Positions 1 to 7,686 of a stretch of DNA of 9,754 nt are shown piece after piece. Location of the stretch: positions 1 through 9,754 of the forward strand of contig JAADDM010000306.1 in assembly GCA_013153955.1 (NCBI GenBank). Direction: 5' to 3'. The notes below the pieces were generated by a model. The model searched no databases. It had not been told where the DNA came from and saw only the letters and a list, made by a program, of their open reading frames with translations. Source of the DNA: Gammaproteobacteria bacterium (GTDB lineage: Bacteria > Pseudomonadota > Gammaproteobacteria > Thiomicrospirales > Thiomicrospiraceae). Both the position numbers and the translations under genes were made by a program. Each line of letters opens with the position of its first letter. Position 1 is the stretch's first letter.

Positions 1-1
1 G

Positions 2-178
2 GTGTTTGAAACAATCAGTGAGAAAATTTCTCCCCTGTATTTAGTGGAAAGCTGTCAAACCAGTTTATATGATTCAGGGCATAAAATTAACGCAAATTTT
101 AACCTGTTAAAAGGCAATGTGTCTGCAGATTGTGCCTTGATTGTTTTCCATACGCACCCCGCGGTTAAGAGAAAGTAG
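2..178 (+). CDS. 3' end of an unrecognised protein (partial at window start)
   Basis: Frame 2 is open from the first bases to a TAG at 176-178, giving the last 58 residues of a protein whose start lies outside the window. The visible tail has two cysteines (in ESCQ and ADCAL), a short hydrophobic strand ALIVF followed by HTHP, and a basic end (AVKRK). I do not recognise a family. It ends 10 bases before the ATG of the next gene on the same strand, and that gene overlaps rmuC, so the three probably share a transcript. The evidence is only an open frame of plausible composition plus this tight spacing, so a chance open frame remains possible. Confidence 0.55.
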   Translation: MFETISEKISPLYLVESCQTSLYDSGHKINANFNLLKGNVSADCALIVFHTHPAVKRK

Positions 179-188
179 AGTGATCGGT

Positions 189-770
189 ATGAATAATTAT
201 TGTCTTAAAAAAATGACAAGAGTGTTTATAGCAAGTTTTTTGTTAGCGAATTCATCTGCGGTATTGTCCGGGCAAACAGATGCTTCTTTTGCGCAAGAGC
301 CTGCTTTTAAAACGCTTTTTTTAAGCAAGCAAACCCGCGATAAAATTGATCAGCAGAGACAGGCTTACCTGCATCCTGTGATTGAAAAGAAAGTTAAGAA
401 AATCACTCCAAAGGTTTCGGGCAAGCCGAGAGTTAAGCGTGTTTATATTCCACCTAAAGTTGAAGTTTCAGCAGTCATTATTAAGCCTGACGGTTCTACT
501 TTAATTAGGGTAAATGATCGTTATAACCGCTCACCTTCAAAGCACATCAAAATGGATTTTATGCATACAACATCAGAAGGTGTGCCTGTAACAGTGAAAG
601 GCAAAACAAAGGTTGTTCCTGTTGGCTCGACTTTGTTAACAAGACAGGTAAAGTTAGTCAAAACCTACAAGCTAGATCAGCAGGCTAAAAAAGCTGCATT
701 GCCTAAAACGGTTCAGAAAGCGGTTAAAACCCGTCTTGAACAAGTTCAAATACTGACTCCTAAAGAATGA
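189..770 (+). CDS. Secreted basic protein of unknown function, upstream of rmuC
   Basis: This is a 193-residue protein with a signal-peptide-like N terminus: basic residues (KK, R11), then a hydrophobic stretch FIASFLLANSSAVLSG at about 13-28, with possible cleavage near SFA-QEP (about 35/36). The mature part is very lysine-rich. It holds a segment LFLSKQTRDKID (about 43-54) and a likely beta-rich core around SAVIIKPDGSTLIRVND (94-110) and GVPVTVKGKTKVVPVGSTLL (131-150). From memory, this arrangement recalls small periplasmic proteins found in some type IV or MSHA pilus operons, but I cannot confirm that. The frame extends back to a TTG at 141, but ATG 189 is preferred: it follows the previous stop and an AG-rich stretch (168-180) and starts right before the signal peptide. 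The stop overlaps the rmuC start as ATGA, suggesting translational coupling. Confidence 0.75.
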   Translation: MNNYCLKKMTRVFIASFLLANSSAVLSGQTDASFAQEPAFKTLFLSKQTRDKIDQQRQAYLHPVIEKKVKKITPKVSGKPRVKRVYIPPKVEVSAVIIKPDGSTLIRVNDRYNRSPSKHIKMDFMHTTSEGVPVTVKGKTKVVPVGSTLLTRQVKLVKTYKLDQQAKKAALPKTVQKAVKTRLEQVQILTPKE

Positions 771-2230
771 TTGACGCCTTAAATAATCCATGGGTTATCG
801 CACTGTTCGTAAGTGCAGCAATTATCCTCTTGCTAGCTTTTATGTTATTTCGTAAGAGTGTACTGATTAACGAGTTTAAACTGTCGGATTCCGCACAGTC
901 GATACAGAGATCACACCTAGAAGAAGCGTTACAAACACAAACTCAACGAGTGGAAATTCTCTCAAAAGAACTTGTTGCGCTTCAGAGTGTAAAAGGGGCT
1001 TTCCAGCAGCTTGAAGAGCGTACACGAGAACAGGCGATTCAACTTTCTGAAAAAGAGGCTCTGTTGGAGGCGCTACGCTTTTCTCTCTCAGAGAGCCAAT
1101 CAGAGAAAGCAGAGCTGGCGATTACCCTTGAATTAGAGCAGAAAAGCTCTGCTGAGAAGTTAGGCCTCCTTGAAGAGGCTAAAGCCCAGCTTGCGAATGA
1201 ATTTAAAGTACTCGCCAATCAAATTTTTGAAAGCAAACAGGCACAACTGACACAAAGCAATCAGTCAACGATTGATGCTCTGCTTAAACCCATGCATGGG
1301 TCTTTGGATGCCTTTAAAGCACGAGTAGAACAGGTGCATAAAGAGGATCTTGAAGGTCGAGCGAGTCTAACCGAACAATTAAAGCAACTTCAGAGCCTTA
1401 ATCACCAAATGAGTGAGGATGCCATCAACCTGACCAATGCCTTAAAGGGTGACAGTAAAACTCAGGGGAACTGGGGTGAATTAATTTTAGAACGCCTACT
1501 TGAGCGCTCAGGCTTAACAGAGGGGCTAGAGTTTGATCGTGAAAAAAGCTTTACGGATGATTCGGGTAAACGACTGCGTCCCGATGTGGTGATTAATCTG
1601 CCTGACAAGAAGCATGTGGTCATTGATTCTAAAGTGTCTTTGACAGATTATGAGCAAGCGGTTAATTCTATCGATGCAAATGTGCGTGAAACAGCGCTTA
1701 AAGCACATCTAAAGAGTCTAAAAACACATATTGATACTTTGGCTGAAAAACGTTATGAACACCTTGATCAACTGAATGCTCCGGATTTTATATTGATGTT
1801 TATTCCGATAGAGGGGGCTTACCTTCTTGCGATTGAACGGGACACCTCTATTTTCGAATCGGCCTTTGAAAAGCGTGTGGCGGTTGTCACTCCGACCACA
1901 CTGTTTACTACACTCAAAACAATCGAACAGCTTTGGCGTTATGAGCGACAGAGTGAAAATACAGTTAAACTGATTAAGCGTGCTGCTGAAGTACATGATA
2001 AGTTTGTTGGCTTTGTTGAGAGTTTTGAGAAGGTTGGCAAACAGTTGCAGACAGCACAAACAACCTATGACCAAGCCCGTAAACAGATGATTTCAGGGCA
2101 GGGAAATCTGGTTAGGCAGGCTGAAATGCTGAAAAATTTAGCAGGAAAAACTAAGAAAGAAATTCCAGAACATCTCTTATCTGAGGCTGACAGTGGCGGG
2201 TTGACAGACTTAACTGCTGAACAGGATTAG
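767..2230 (+). CDS. rmuC: RmuC family protein (predicted nuclease-fold, DNA recombination-limiting)
   Basis: This 487-residue protein has the standard RmuC layout. One N-terminal membrane anchor (about 9-28) is followed by a long glutamine/glutamate-rich coiled coil (about 45-210) and then the RmuC domain. Conserved points in the domain include QGNWGE (233-238), the PD-(D/E)XK-like RPDVVI (D273) with VIDSK (D287, K289), and the FIPIEGAY segment near 345-352. In E. coli, RmuC limits inversions between short inverted repeats; its biochemical activity is inferred from the nuclease fold. Length matches the family. The ATG overlaps the preceding TGA by four bases, so expression is probably coupled to the secreted protein upstream. 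It ends 19 bases from the convergent GNAT gene with no clear terminator between them. Confidence 0.95.
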   Translation: MIDALNNPWVIALFVSAAIILLLAFMLFRKSVLINEFKLSDSAQSIQRSHLEEALQTQTQRVEILSKELVALQSVKGAFQQLEERTREQAIQLSEKEALLEALRFSLSESQSEKAELAITLELEQKSSAEKLGLLEEAKAQLANEFKVLANQIFESKQAQLTQSNQSTIDALLKPMHGSLDAFKARVEQVHKEDLEGRASLTEQLKQLQSLNHQMSEDAINLTNALKGDSKTQGNWGELILERLLERSGLTEGLEFDREKSFTDDSGKRLRPDVVINLPDKKHVVIDSKVSLTDYEQAVNSIDANVRETALKAHLKSLKTHIDTLAEKRYEHLDQLNAPDFILMFIPIEGAYLLAIERDTSIFESAFEKRVAVVTPTTLFTTLKTIEQLWRYERQSENTVKLIKRAAEVHDKFVGFVESFEKVGKQLQTAQTTYDQARKQMISGQGNLVRQAEMLKNLAGKTKKEIPEHLLSEADSGGLTDLTAEQD

Positions 2231-2249
2231 AAATCTGAAACCCTCTAAG

Positions 2250-2774
2250 TTAGCCTAGTTTGGTTAAGTGCATACAGAGCCAATTTTTTCGGTTGTCTAA
2301 AGCACTCTGATAGCGATTCATTAACTCTAATGGCAGTGCATTATGTGAAGTGGCTTGATAACCATTTTTTTGATAAAACTGCGCTAAGTGTTGATAGGGA
2401 AAGGCAACGAGAACGAAGTCTTTATGGCTCTTTGAAAGGCTCTTCTGAACCCGTTTCAATAAGTGGCTAGCAATCCCCTGTTTACGCTGCGGTTCGGTGA
2501 TAAAAAGTCCTCGCAACCAGAAACAAGGGGTAGAGTCGTTCATCGATAAGTCAACTTGCGGAATAACGCGCGCAACCCCAATTAAGGTTTGGCCATGGCG
2601 CACCAAATAAATGAAGTCTGTTCGGCTGGCTGAAGCTTGTTTATGCCGTTTAAGAAAATGTTTTACCTCATAGAAGGCATCACTTTTCATTTGCGTATAG
2701 CTTATCTGCTCTGTCATGAGGATGTGCTTCCCGTCTATTGAGTCCATTATTTCCAAATATCCCGTTTCCCTCAT
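2250..2774 (-). CDS. GNAT family N-acetyltransferase
   Basis: This is a single GNAT domain that would transfer an acetyl group from acetyl-CoA to an unknown amine. Motif A is visible as LRGLFITEPQRKQGIASHLL (87-106), with the acetyl-CoA pyrophosphate-binding loop R97-K-Q-G-I-A102. Motif B-like LAQFYQKNGYQ (130-140) carries the usual tyrosine. The 174-residue length assumes ATG 2774, which has no visible ribosome site. In-frame ATGs follow at 2747 (residue 10) and 2717 (residue 20). The 2717 ATG is preceded by CGGGAAG at good spacing and would give 155 residues, more usual for the family, so the first 19 residues are doubtful. The gene diverges from tapT and converges on rmuC. Nothing in the sequence identifies the substrate. 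Confidence 0.88.
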   Translation of the reverse strand: MRETGYLEIMDSIDGKHILMTEQISYTQMKSDAFYEVKHFLKRHKQASASRTDFIYLVRHGQTLIGVARVIPQVDLSMNDSTPCFWLRGLFITEPQRKQGIASHLLKRVQKSLSKSHKDFVLVAFPYQHLAQFYQKNGYQATSHNALPLELMNRYQSALDNRKNWLCMHLTKLG

Positions 2775-2803
2775 TTAATTTAATGGGTCTGTCCAACCGT
2801 CAA
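2774..2803 (-). promoter_or_regulatory. Candidate sigma70 promoter for the GNAT gene
   Basis: On the minus strand a TTGACG box (2798-2803, five of six matches to the -35 consensus) is followed by an AT-rich stretch (ATTAAATTAAAT) that could serve as -10 at imperfect spacing. Transcription would then begin close to or inside the first GNAT codons. That agrees with the true start being the ATG at 2747 or 2717 and not 2774. The -10 match is weak. Confidence 0.3.
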
Positions 2804-2818
2804 GTTTAAGGCAATATT

Positions 2819-3442
2819 ATGGCAAGAGACATCTGTTCTATTTGTGACAGACCTAAACGGGTCTGTCTCTGCCCGCATGTTTCAAAGCGGGTGAACCTTT
2901 GCGAAGTGGGTATTTTACAACACCCTTCTGAGGCTTGTTTAATAAAGGGAACGGCTAAAATAGCCCAACTTTCGCTCTCTAACTGTTCTATTTGGGTGGG
3001 AGAGTCTTTAGATAAACTACCCGGCCTGGTTGATTGGCTAACCGATTCAAAACAGGTTTTTCTGCTCTATCCTGAGATTGAAGGGCAGACTGAAGCCTTT
3101 ACTGCCCTGAGTGCAGAAGCGGTTCAGGCTGCCTATTGCGTAGAGGACATTAAGGTATTGGTTCTGGATGGAACATGGCGTAAAACCCACAAAATGATGA
3201 TGTTAAACAAGGCATTAAGGGAGTTAAATCGAATAATGATACAGCCTTCCAGCACATCTCGTTATCGTATTCGTCGCCAAAAAAGTCCACAGAGTTTATC
3301 GACCGTTGAAGCGATTTATGAGGTTTTGAGTGATATTGAAGGCCACCGGTTGGCACAAGCTGGCAGTAACCCCTACGATGTACTGATAGAGAGTTTTGAA
3401 GCGATGCAGGCCCAGCAAGAGGCCTTTCGGGTGCGTAGTTAA
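2819..3442 (+). CDS. tapT: DTW-domain tRNA-uridine aminocarboxypropyltransferase
   Basis: This 207-residue protein belongs to the DTW family; the E. coli member TapT (YfiP) adds the 3-amino-3-carboxypropyl group of S-adenosylmethionine to U47 of tRNAs (acp3U). An N-terminal cysteine cluster (C6, C9, C16, C18) looks like a zinc site. It is followed by the conserved HPSE segment (35-38), the name-giving LDGTW motif (D117, W120), and the family stretch SRYRIRRQKSPQSLSTVEAI (147-166). Length matches TapT. ATG 2819 has an AAGG ribosome site (2808-2811) seven bases upstream. It stands alone on its strand, divergent from the GNAT gene and convergent with the glycan locus. The symbol rests on family membership; other DTW paralogues modify different tRNA positions. 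Confidence 0.9.
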   Translation: MARDICSICDRPKRVCLCPHVSKRVNLCEVGILQHPSEACLIKGTAKIAQLSLSNCSIWVGESLDKLPGLVDWLTDSKQVFLLYPEIEGQTEAFTALSAEAVQAAYCVEDIKVLVLDGTWRKTHKMMMLNKALRELNRIMIQPSSTSRYRIRRQKSPQSLSTVEAIYEVLSDIEGHRLAQAGSNPYDVLIESFEAMQAQQEAFRVRS

Positions 3443-3463
3443 AGTACTATCAGTACGATTAAC
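3438..3463. terminator. Imperfect hairpin between convergent tapT and the GT2-GtrA gene
   Basis: An interrupted inverted repeat has inner arms GTACT (3444-3448) and AGTAC (3452-3456) around a three-base loop, and outer arms GTTAA (3438-3442) and TTAAC (3459-3463). It includes the tapT stop codon and sits between two convergent genes, where a bidirectional terminator would be expected. It is AT-rich and lacks a run of T on either strand, so terminator function is uncertain. Confidence 0.35.
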
Positions 3464-3489
3464 CGTTTGCCTTAAGAGACTGAGCAGGA

Positions 3490-4608
3490 CTACTTCTTAG
3501 GACGAGATTCGCTGTCTACCTCTTCCCGTAGCTTTTTAAAAATGAATAGGTTGGAGAGCGTAAAGTTAAAGCCCATCCCCATAATGACCCCGACAACGAG
3601 CGCCAAAATCATGTGCTCCTGAAAGAAAGGCACAAAATTAGTCAGCGTGTAGTAAGTACCGTAGTTCACTGCGAAACCGATGAGTGAGCTAGAAGCAAAA
3701 GCCGACCACTGGGTAGTTTTAGCCGTCTTTTCACGGTGACTGAAGGTAATTAACCGATTTAACATCCAGTTCCAAGAGACGGCAGGCCAGAAAGAGATGG
3801 CACGTGCAACGGTGTGAGAGACCCCAAAGGTTTGTAGCAGTAAATAGACGGCTAAATCCACAATAAAGCCACTGCTGCCCACAGCGGCAAACTGAAAGAA
3901 CTCCGCTTTGGTTTGAAATTTATATTGATACAAACGACGTAAGTGTCTTAGGTACTTTAACTGTTCGGAGAGGGTCAGTTTTGACTCTCCATGAATACGG
4001 TCAACAAAGTGGATGGGAACTTCTGATACCTTCTCAAAATCCCCCTTTACCATTACTTCTAATGCTATTTTATAGCCGATAGGCGAAAGGTCTTCGCGTT
4101 TTGGAATATCTGCACGGCGTACTGCAAAAAAGCCTGACATAGGATCTTTTACCTTAGTCAATGGTAGCGCAGGCAGAGTGGCCACGACAGAGTTTACATA
4201 GCGCCACAGGGTCCAGCTGTCATCAATGCTGCCGCCCTCAACGTAACGTGATCCTAGTACGAAATCACTTTCGCCATTTCTCAACTGTCGAATCATCTCA
4301 GGGATGGCGCTGGCAGGGTGGGATAAATCAGCATCCATCACCACAATACAGTCACCCTTAGCTTCATAAAAACCATCAATGACAGCAGGGGATAGTCCCC
4401 GATCTTCTGTTCGGTCAATGATGCGGATAGGGTGGGCTTCAGAGAGTGCCGCAACCTGTTCAATCGAACCATCTTGAGAGTGATCATCCATTATCAGTAT
4501 TTCATAGGCAAGCGGCTCTGAGCCAGACTGCATGGCACTCTGAATCATCTCGCTTAGGGGCTGTAGATTTTTGACTTCCTGATAGGTGGGAACAATAATC
4601 GATATCAT
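3490..4608 (-). CDS. GT2 polyprenyl-phosphate glycosyltransferase fused to a GtrA-type membrane domain
   Basis: This 372-residue two-part protein starts with a DPM1/GtrB-type GT-A domain. Visible are IIVPTYQE at the start, DDHSQDGS (41-48), the metal/nucleotide-binding DADLSHP (D92, D94), GSRY (119-122) and DPMSGFF (155-161). It would move a sugar from a nucleotide donor to a polyprenyl phosphate on the cytoplasmic face. The C-terminal GtrA domain (about 236-358) has about four membrane segments and hallmark motifs NWMLNRLITF (280-289) and NFTLSNLFIF (348-357). GtrA proteins are thought to help flip the lipid-linked sugar, and the fusion resembles archaeal dolichol-phosphate mannose synthases. 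The frame runs back to GTG 4641, but ATG 4608 is chosen: GAAGGT (4615-4620) lies six bases before it and the GT2 fold begins there. It is last in the leftward glycan run. The sugar is not readable. Confidence 0.92.
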   Translation of the reverse strand: MISIIVPTYQEVKNLQPLSEMIQSAMQSGSEPLAYEILIMDDHSQDGSIEQVAALSEAHPIRIIDRTEDRGLSPAVIDGFYEAKGDCIVVMDADLSHPASAIPEMIRQLRNGESDFVLGSRYVEGGSIDDSWTLWRYVNSVVATLPALPLTKVKDPMSGFFAVRRADIPKREDLSPIGYKIALEVMVKGDFEKVSEVPIHFVDRIHGESKLTLSEQLKYLRHLRRLYQYKFQTKAEFFQFAAVGSSGFIVDLAVYLLLQTFGVSHTVARAISFWPAVSWNWMLNRLITFSHREKTAKTTQWSAFASSSLIGFAVNYGTYYTLTNFVPFFQEHMILALVVGVIMGMGFNFTLSNLFIFKKLREEVDSESRPKK

Positions 4609-4614
4609 GATGTG

Positions 4615-4620
4615 ACCTTC
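4615..4620 (-). promoter_or_regulatory. Ribosome binding site deciding the GT2-GtrA start
   Basis: GAAGGT on the minus strand lies six bases before ATG 4608. The alternative in-frame GTG at 4641 would add 11 residues that do not belong to the GT2 fold. Confidence 0.65.
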
Positions 4621-4679
4621 ATTTACACGAACAGTCTGCACGTTTAAATGCAGAGTTAAAGGGGCATTATGCCTGATTT

Positions 4680-5996
4680 TTATCGGCTAAACCACCTTGA
4701 TTCGACTTGCTTTCCCATCTTAATAAATCGTGCTTCGACCCAGTGGTTCAGGAGCAGTGATAGGTAGAGGGTAGAAAATACGGCAAAGCCAAAAACGAGT
4801 GGAATATAGAGTAGGGGAATGGTGGAAATTTCAGTGGCCTCCACCGTACCCAATATTAGAAACCAGCCGATAGCGACAAATGGGAAATGAAAGAAATACA
4901 TAGGATAGGCGACCTCGGAGAGCAGTCTCCAGCCTTTCCAGTGAATAAGCGGGTTCGATTTTTTTGAGGGCTTAGAAAAATGAAAGAGGAGAATCAAAGC
5001 CAGAATCGTGCCACTGAAAATAAAGCGGTGCAGGCTAATGGCGGCTAAATTAAAAGAGGCATTAAAAGGCTGGTAAAAACGAGCTTGTGAATCGTAAACG
5101 GGGAACTGGAGCGTGAGATAGATCACGCCTAATCCTAGCGCAAGTAGGCTATATTTTGTTCGGTTTGATAAGGTTAATTTTGTATTGGGGGAGTGCCATA
5201 AAATAAGTGCCCAGAGTACCCCGAGTAGCAGCGGAGTAATACGAGCCTCAATCACATAGTACATCGCATCCATATAAACTGCGGCATCGACAACTTGGGT
5301 AAACTGATACCACGGGGTTTGGTAGATGGCAGGCGTTTGATAGGCAATCCAAAAACGCGCAAATACCGAGAGTACAATCAAAGCGCTAATCCATAAGATT
5401 GGCCGCTTGCGCTTGGCTAAGAATAGGATTAAAAAAGGCAGTATGAGGTAAAACTGAACCTCTATCGATAGACTCCACTGCACTGGAATAATGCCTTTGC
5501 TAAAGATGTTTTCAATAAACAGCAAGCTATACCAGCCCTCTGTTAAGAGCTTATGGGGGTCTGCTAGGCCATATAGAATGAGCGCGACTAAGAAAAGTGG
5601 GTAGATTCTGAAAAAACGGTGCAGATAAAAACGCCCGATGTCGATACGGTTTTTCTTTTGATAAATAGAGAGCAGGGAGTAGCTAAGCAGAAAGCTACTG
5701 AGTAGAAAAAAAATATCAACTGCTTTATCGGAGGCCAATAAGAACGTCAGTCCATCCGGTAGGCTTTGGATAAACGCATTGAGTTTATCTGGGGATTTTT
5801 TGAAGAGAAAGAAGATGGCAAAGAGTGTGTGAAATAGAATTACCATCAAGACACTCAAGCCTTTTAAAAAATCGACGACTGCAAAGGCTTTATTTGGCTG
5901 TTGAATAATTGCGCCTGCCAGTGCAATCGGTTGGGTGATGGGCCAAGTGAACACCGCCAATAGAAAGTGCTTAACGGTATTGATAAAAGCGGTCAT
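4680..5996 (-). CDS. Acyltransferase-3 (OafA/NodX type) membrane O-acyltransferase
   Basis: This 438-residue polytopic protein of the acyltransferase-3 family has about ten membrane segments. Family signatures are VDFLKGLSVLMVILFHT (41-57, with the likely catalytic H56), KAVDIFFLLSSFLLS (91-105), RFYLHRFFRIYP (122-133) and WSLSIEVQFYL (174-184, E179). Such enzymes carry acyl groups, often acetyl, across the inner membrane onto sugars of lipopolysaccharide, exopolysaccharide or other glycans. Length suits the membrane domain alone; there is no fused SGNH domain. About 35 residues precede the first core segment. The ATG follows the GT39 stop by four bases with only a weak ribosome site inside that gene's end, which suggests translational coupling. 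Its place among glycosyltransferases implies it decorates the glycan made here, but acyl group and acceptor are unknown. Confidence 0.9.
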   Translation of the reverse strand: MTAFINTVKHFLLAVFTWPITQPIALAGAIIQQPNKAFAVVDFLKGLSVLMVILFHTLFAIFFLFKKSPDKLNAFIQSLPDGLTFLLASDKAVDIFFLLSSFLLSYSLLSIYQKKNRIDIGRFYLHRFFRIYPLFLVALILYGLADPHKLLTEGWYSLLFIENIFSKGIIPVQWSLSIEVQFYLILPFLILFLAKRKRPILWISALIVLSVFARFWIAYQTPAIYQTPWYQFTQVVDAAVYMDAMYYVIEARITPLLLGVLWALILWHSPNTKLTLSNRTKYSLLALGLGVIYLTLQFPVYDSQARFYQPFNASFNLAAISLHRFIFSGTILALILLFHFSKPSKKSNPLIHWKGWRLLSEVAYPMYFFHFPFVAIGWFLILGTVEATEISTIPLLYIPLVFGFAVFSTLYLSLLLNHWVEARFIKMGKQVESRWFSR

Positions 5997-6000
5997 TTGA

Positions 6001-7611
6001 TTAGGTGCCCATGTCTTTTTGCGGTGATTTAGCTGAAGGAACGGGGGCTGTCTCGGTTAAAAAATGCTGACAGTGATAGAAATGATAGGTCACGATAATC
6101 GCCCCATTTGCAGAAATAGGCTGTTTTTTAAGCAAGTCACAGCGTTTAAAATGGTTTGCTGTGCCAGTCATGGGTGGGTTCTGTTCAAAGTGTGGTGCGA
6201 CTAAAATGCCGTCCATTCCCTCGGTGGCGCGACCATACCAAAATTCAAACTGAGTCTGTTTTGCACTGGTGATATAGACGGGCTGTGGGCGAGCATACCA
6301 GGCCAAATGGCTGGCAATGCTCCAGTTAGGTACAAATAGAGGCAGTGGGTGTTCGGGCGTAGCATGCTGTTTTTGAAGTTCTAGCGCAGTTTGCGTGGCT
6401 GTTGGCCAACCATAATCCCCTTGGACGGGGTTTTGGTGGTCTGCGACGGCAATCCATGGGCTAAAAAGTAGGCTGTGCATCAGTAGCGTGAACCCTCCAA
6501 AAAGGACGATTTGAACCGCCGTCAGGGCTTTGACCCAAATACGCTGTCGCAGAGACCAAAGCTGATATACGATGATGGGAATCAGCAGTAACCAAGCCAA
6601 TGAGACCCAGTGTGGCAGGCTCTCTTCATAGCCGGAACCCCAAAAGAACAAGACCGTAATAGGCAGTGAGAATAGAAGTAATAGGCGGCTTCCTGCATGG
6701 CGATAGTGTTTTGGATTGAGCATTGCCCACCAGCCCAGTAAAAAGAGCAGTGGGGTATAGCTGGCAAACTGAATTAACTGAGTTTTGCCCACTCGCGCCC
6801 AAGACCAAAAATCACTTTTCGTGCCGTGATCAATTTGATAGATAAAGGAGGCCCAGTCATGTATCGCATTCCAATATAGAACTGGACTCATCATGGCGAT
6901 GGCGATTGCAATCGCTATCCAAAGGCCTTTTTGGCGCAACCAGTAGAAGCGGTTTTCAACCGCCATAAGCAGCAGCAGAGATACGACCAGTGTGACAGCG
7001 GTATATTTAGAGAGGCCAGCAAGCCCAACTAACAGGCCTAATGCGATCCAATACTTAAATTGATCTGTTTTGAGGAGTTTAATCACCACCAAAATAAGTG
7101 CGAGGGTCACCACCATTAACGGGTTGTCGGGCAGCATTGCCATGCCCATTAAGGGCAGCAATAGAGAGGTGTTGAGTAGGACTAAACTCCAAAATCCAAT
7201 CCAACGATAGTTTGGGTCAAGTTCAGAAGCGTTTGACCACTCACGGTTATGTTGAGCGCTAGAAAACAGCTGTACTGTGACCTGATAAAGTAGCCCGTTC
7301 AACAGCACGTAGAGTGTGATGGGTACTAAGCGTGCACTCCAGTCATAAGGCGCTAACCACATCGGAATAATCTGCAACCAACCGACCATAGGTGGGTGAT
7401 CAAAATAGCTCCAATCAGGCATTAATCCATAGAGGGCATAATGGGCTTCGTCCCCCCCTAGCTCCGCTTTAAAGGCGAGAATAAGGTGAAGAGCCGTCAT
7501 AAACAGCACCAGAACCATGCTGGCAGAAACAGGTGTTATCCCTTTAGGAGAGGAGGCAGGCAGGCCTGGTTGTTTCCCTGAAAGCTGAGAATCAGTTGTG
7601 GTGGCAGTCAT
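6001..7611 (-). CDS. GT39/ArnT-like GT-C membrane glycosyltransferase
   Basis: This 536-residue protein is of the PMT/ArnT type (GT-C fold), which transfers sugar from a polyprenyl-phosphate donor on the periplasmic side. After the first membrane helix (about 32-48) comes the acidic catalytic loop GGDEAHY (52-58, D54/E55), then YFDHPPMVGWLQ (69-80), both family hallmarks. About eleven hydrophobic segments run to about residue 390. A soluble, presumably periplasmic, C-terminal region (about 395-515) contains PNWSIASHLAWY. The first 30 residues are polar and unusual for the family. No ribosome site precedes ATG 7611 (the upstream bases are a C4T5 run), while a strong promoter match sits immediately before it. 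No better start is seen; M32 also lacks a ribosome site. Given its neighbours, the donor could be polyprenyl-phospho-arabinose or the product of the GT2-GtrA enzyme. The acceptor is unknown. Confidence 0.88.
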   Translation of the reverse strand: MTATTTDSQLSGKQPGLPASSPKGITPVSASMVLVLFMTALHLILAFKAELGGDEAHYALYGLMPDWSYFDHPPMVGWLQIIPMWLAPYDWSARLVPITLYVLLNGLLYQVTVQLFSSAQHNREWSNASELDPNYRWIGFWSLVLLNTSLLLPLMGMAMLPDNPLMVVTLALILVVIKLLKTDQFKYWIALGLLVGLAGLSKYTAVTLVVSLLLLMAVENRFYWLRQKGLWIAIAIAIAMMSPVLYWNAIHDWASFIYQIDHGTKSDFWSWARVGKTQLIQFASYTPLLFLLGWWAMLNPKHYRHAGSRLLLLFSLPITVLFFWGSGYEESLPHWVSLAWLLLIPIIVYQLWSLRQRIWVKALTAVQIVLFGGFTLLMHSLLFSPWIAVADHQNPVQGDYGWPTATQTALELQKQHATPEHPLPLFVPNWSIASHLAWYARPQPVYITSAKQTQFEFWYGRATEGMDGILVAPHFEQNPPMTGTANHFKRCDLLKKQPISANGAIIVTYHFYHCQHFLTETAPVPSAKSPQKDMGT

Positions 7612-7622
7612 AAAAAGGGGCT

Positions 7623-7650
7623 TTTATATTAGGGTGAATCGGTTTATCAA
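7623..7650 (-). promoter_or_regulatory. Predicted sigma70-type promoter before the GT39 gene
   Basis: On the minus strand, TTGATA (7645-7650) and TATAAA (7623-7628) are separated by 16 bases; each matches its consensus box at five of six positions. The predicted transcription start falls about five bases before ATG 7611, so the mRNA would be nearly leaderless if both promoter and start codon are right. It would give the last three genes of the locus a promoter separate from the DprE1/DprE2 pair. Confidence 0.5.
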
Positions 7651-7686
7651 TCTATTTATGGGTGACTATTTTATCGCACTTAAGGC

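Noticed and set aside
141..188. TTG start at 141 for the secreted protein
   Set aside because: It would overlap the preceding frame by 38 bases and place 16 charged residues before the signal peptide; ATG 189 fits better.
1526..2074. Minus-strand open frames inside rmuC
   Set aside because: They are opposite-strand shadows of a strongly supported RmuC gene, with no recognisable domain or ribosome site.
2231..2275. Terminator between convergent rmuC and the GNAT gene
   Set aside because: The partially symmetric CTAAGTTAGCCTAG does not form a proper stem and has no T tract on either strand.
4161..4361. Plus-strand frame inside the GT2-GtrA gene
   Set aside because: It is antisense to the conserved DADLSHP and GSRY coding region, without any protein-like features.
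4650..4680. Palindrome GGCATAATGCC between the acyltransferase and GT2-GtrA genes as a terminator
   Set aside because: The stem is only five base pairs and no T run follows on the minus strand; the genes are more likely co-transcribed.
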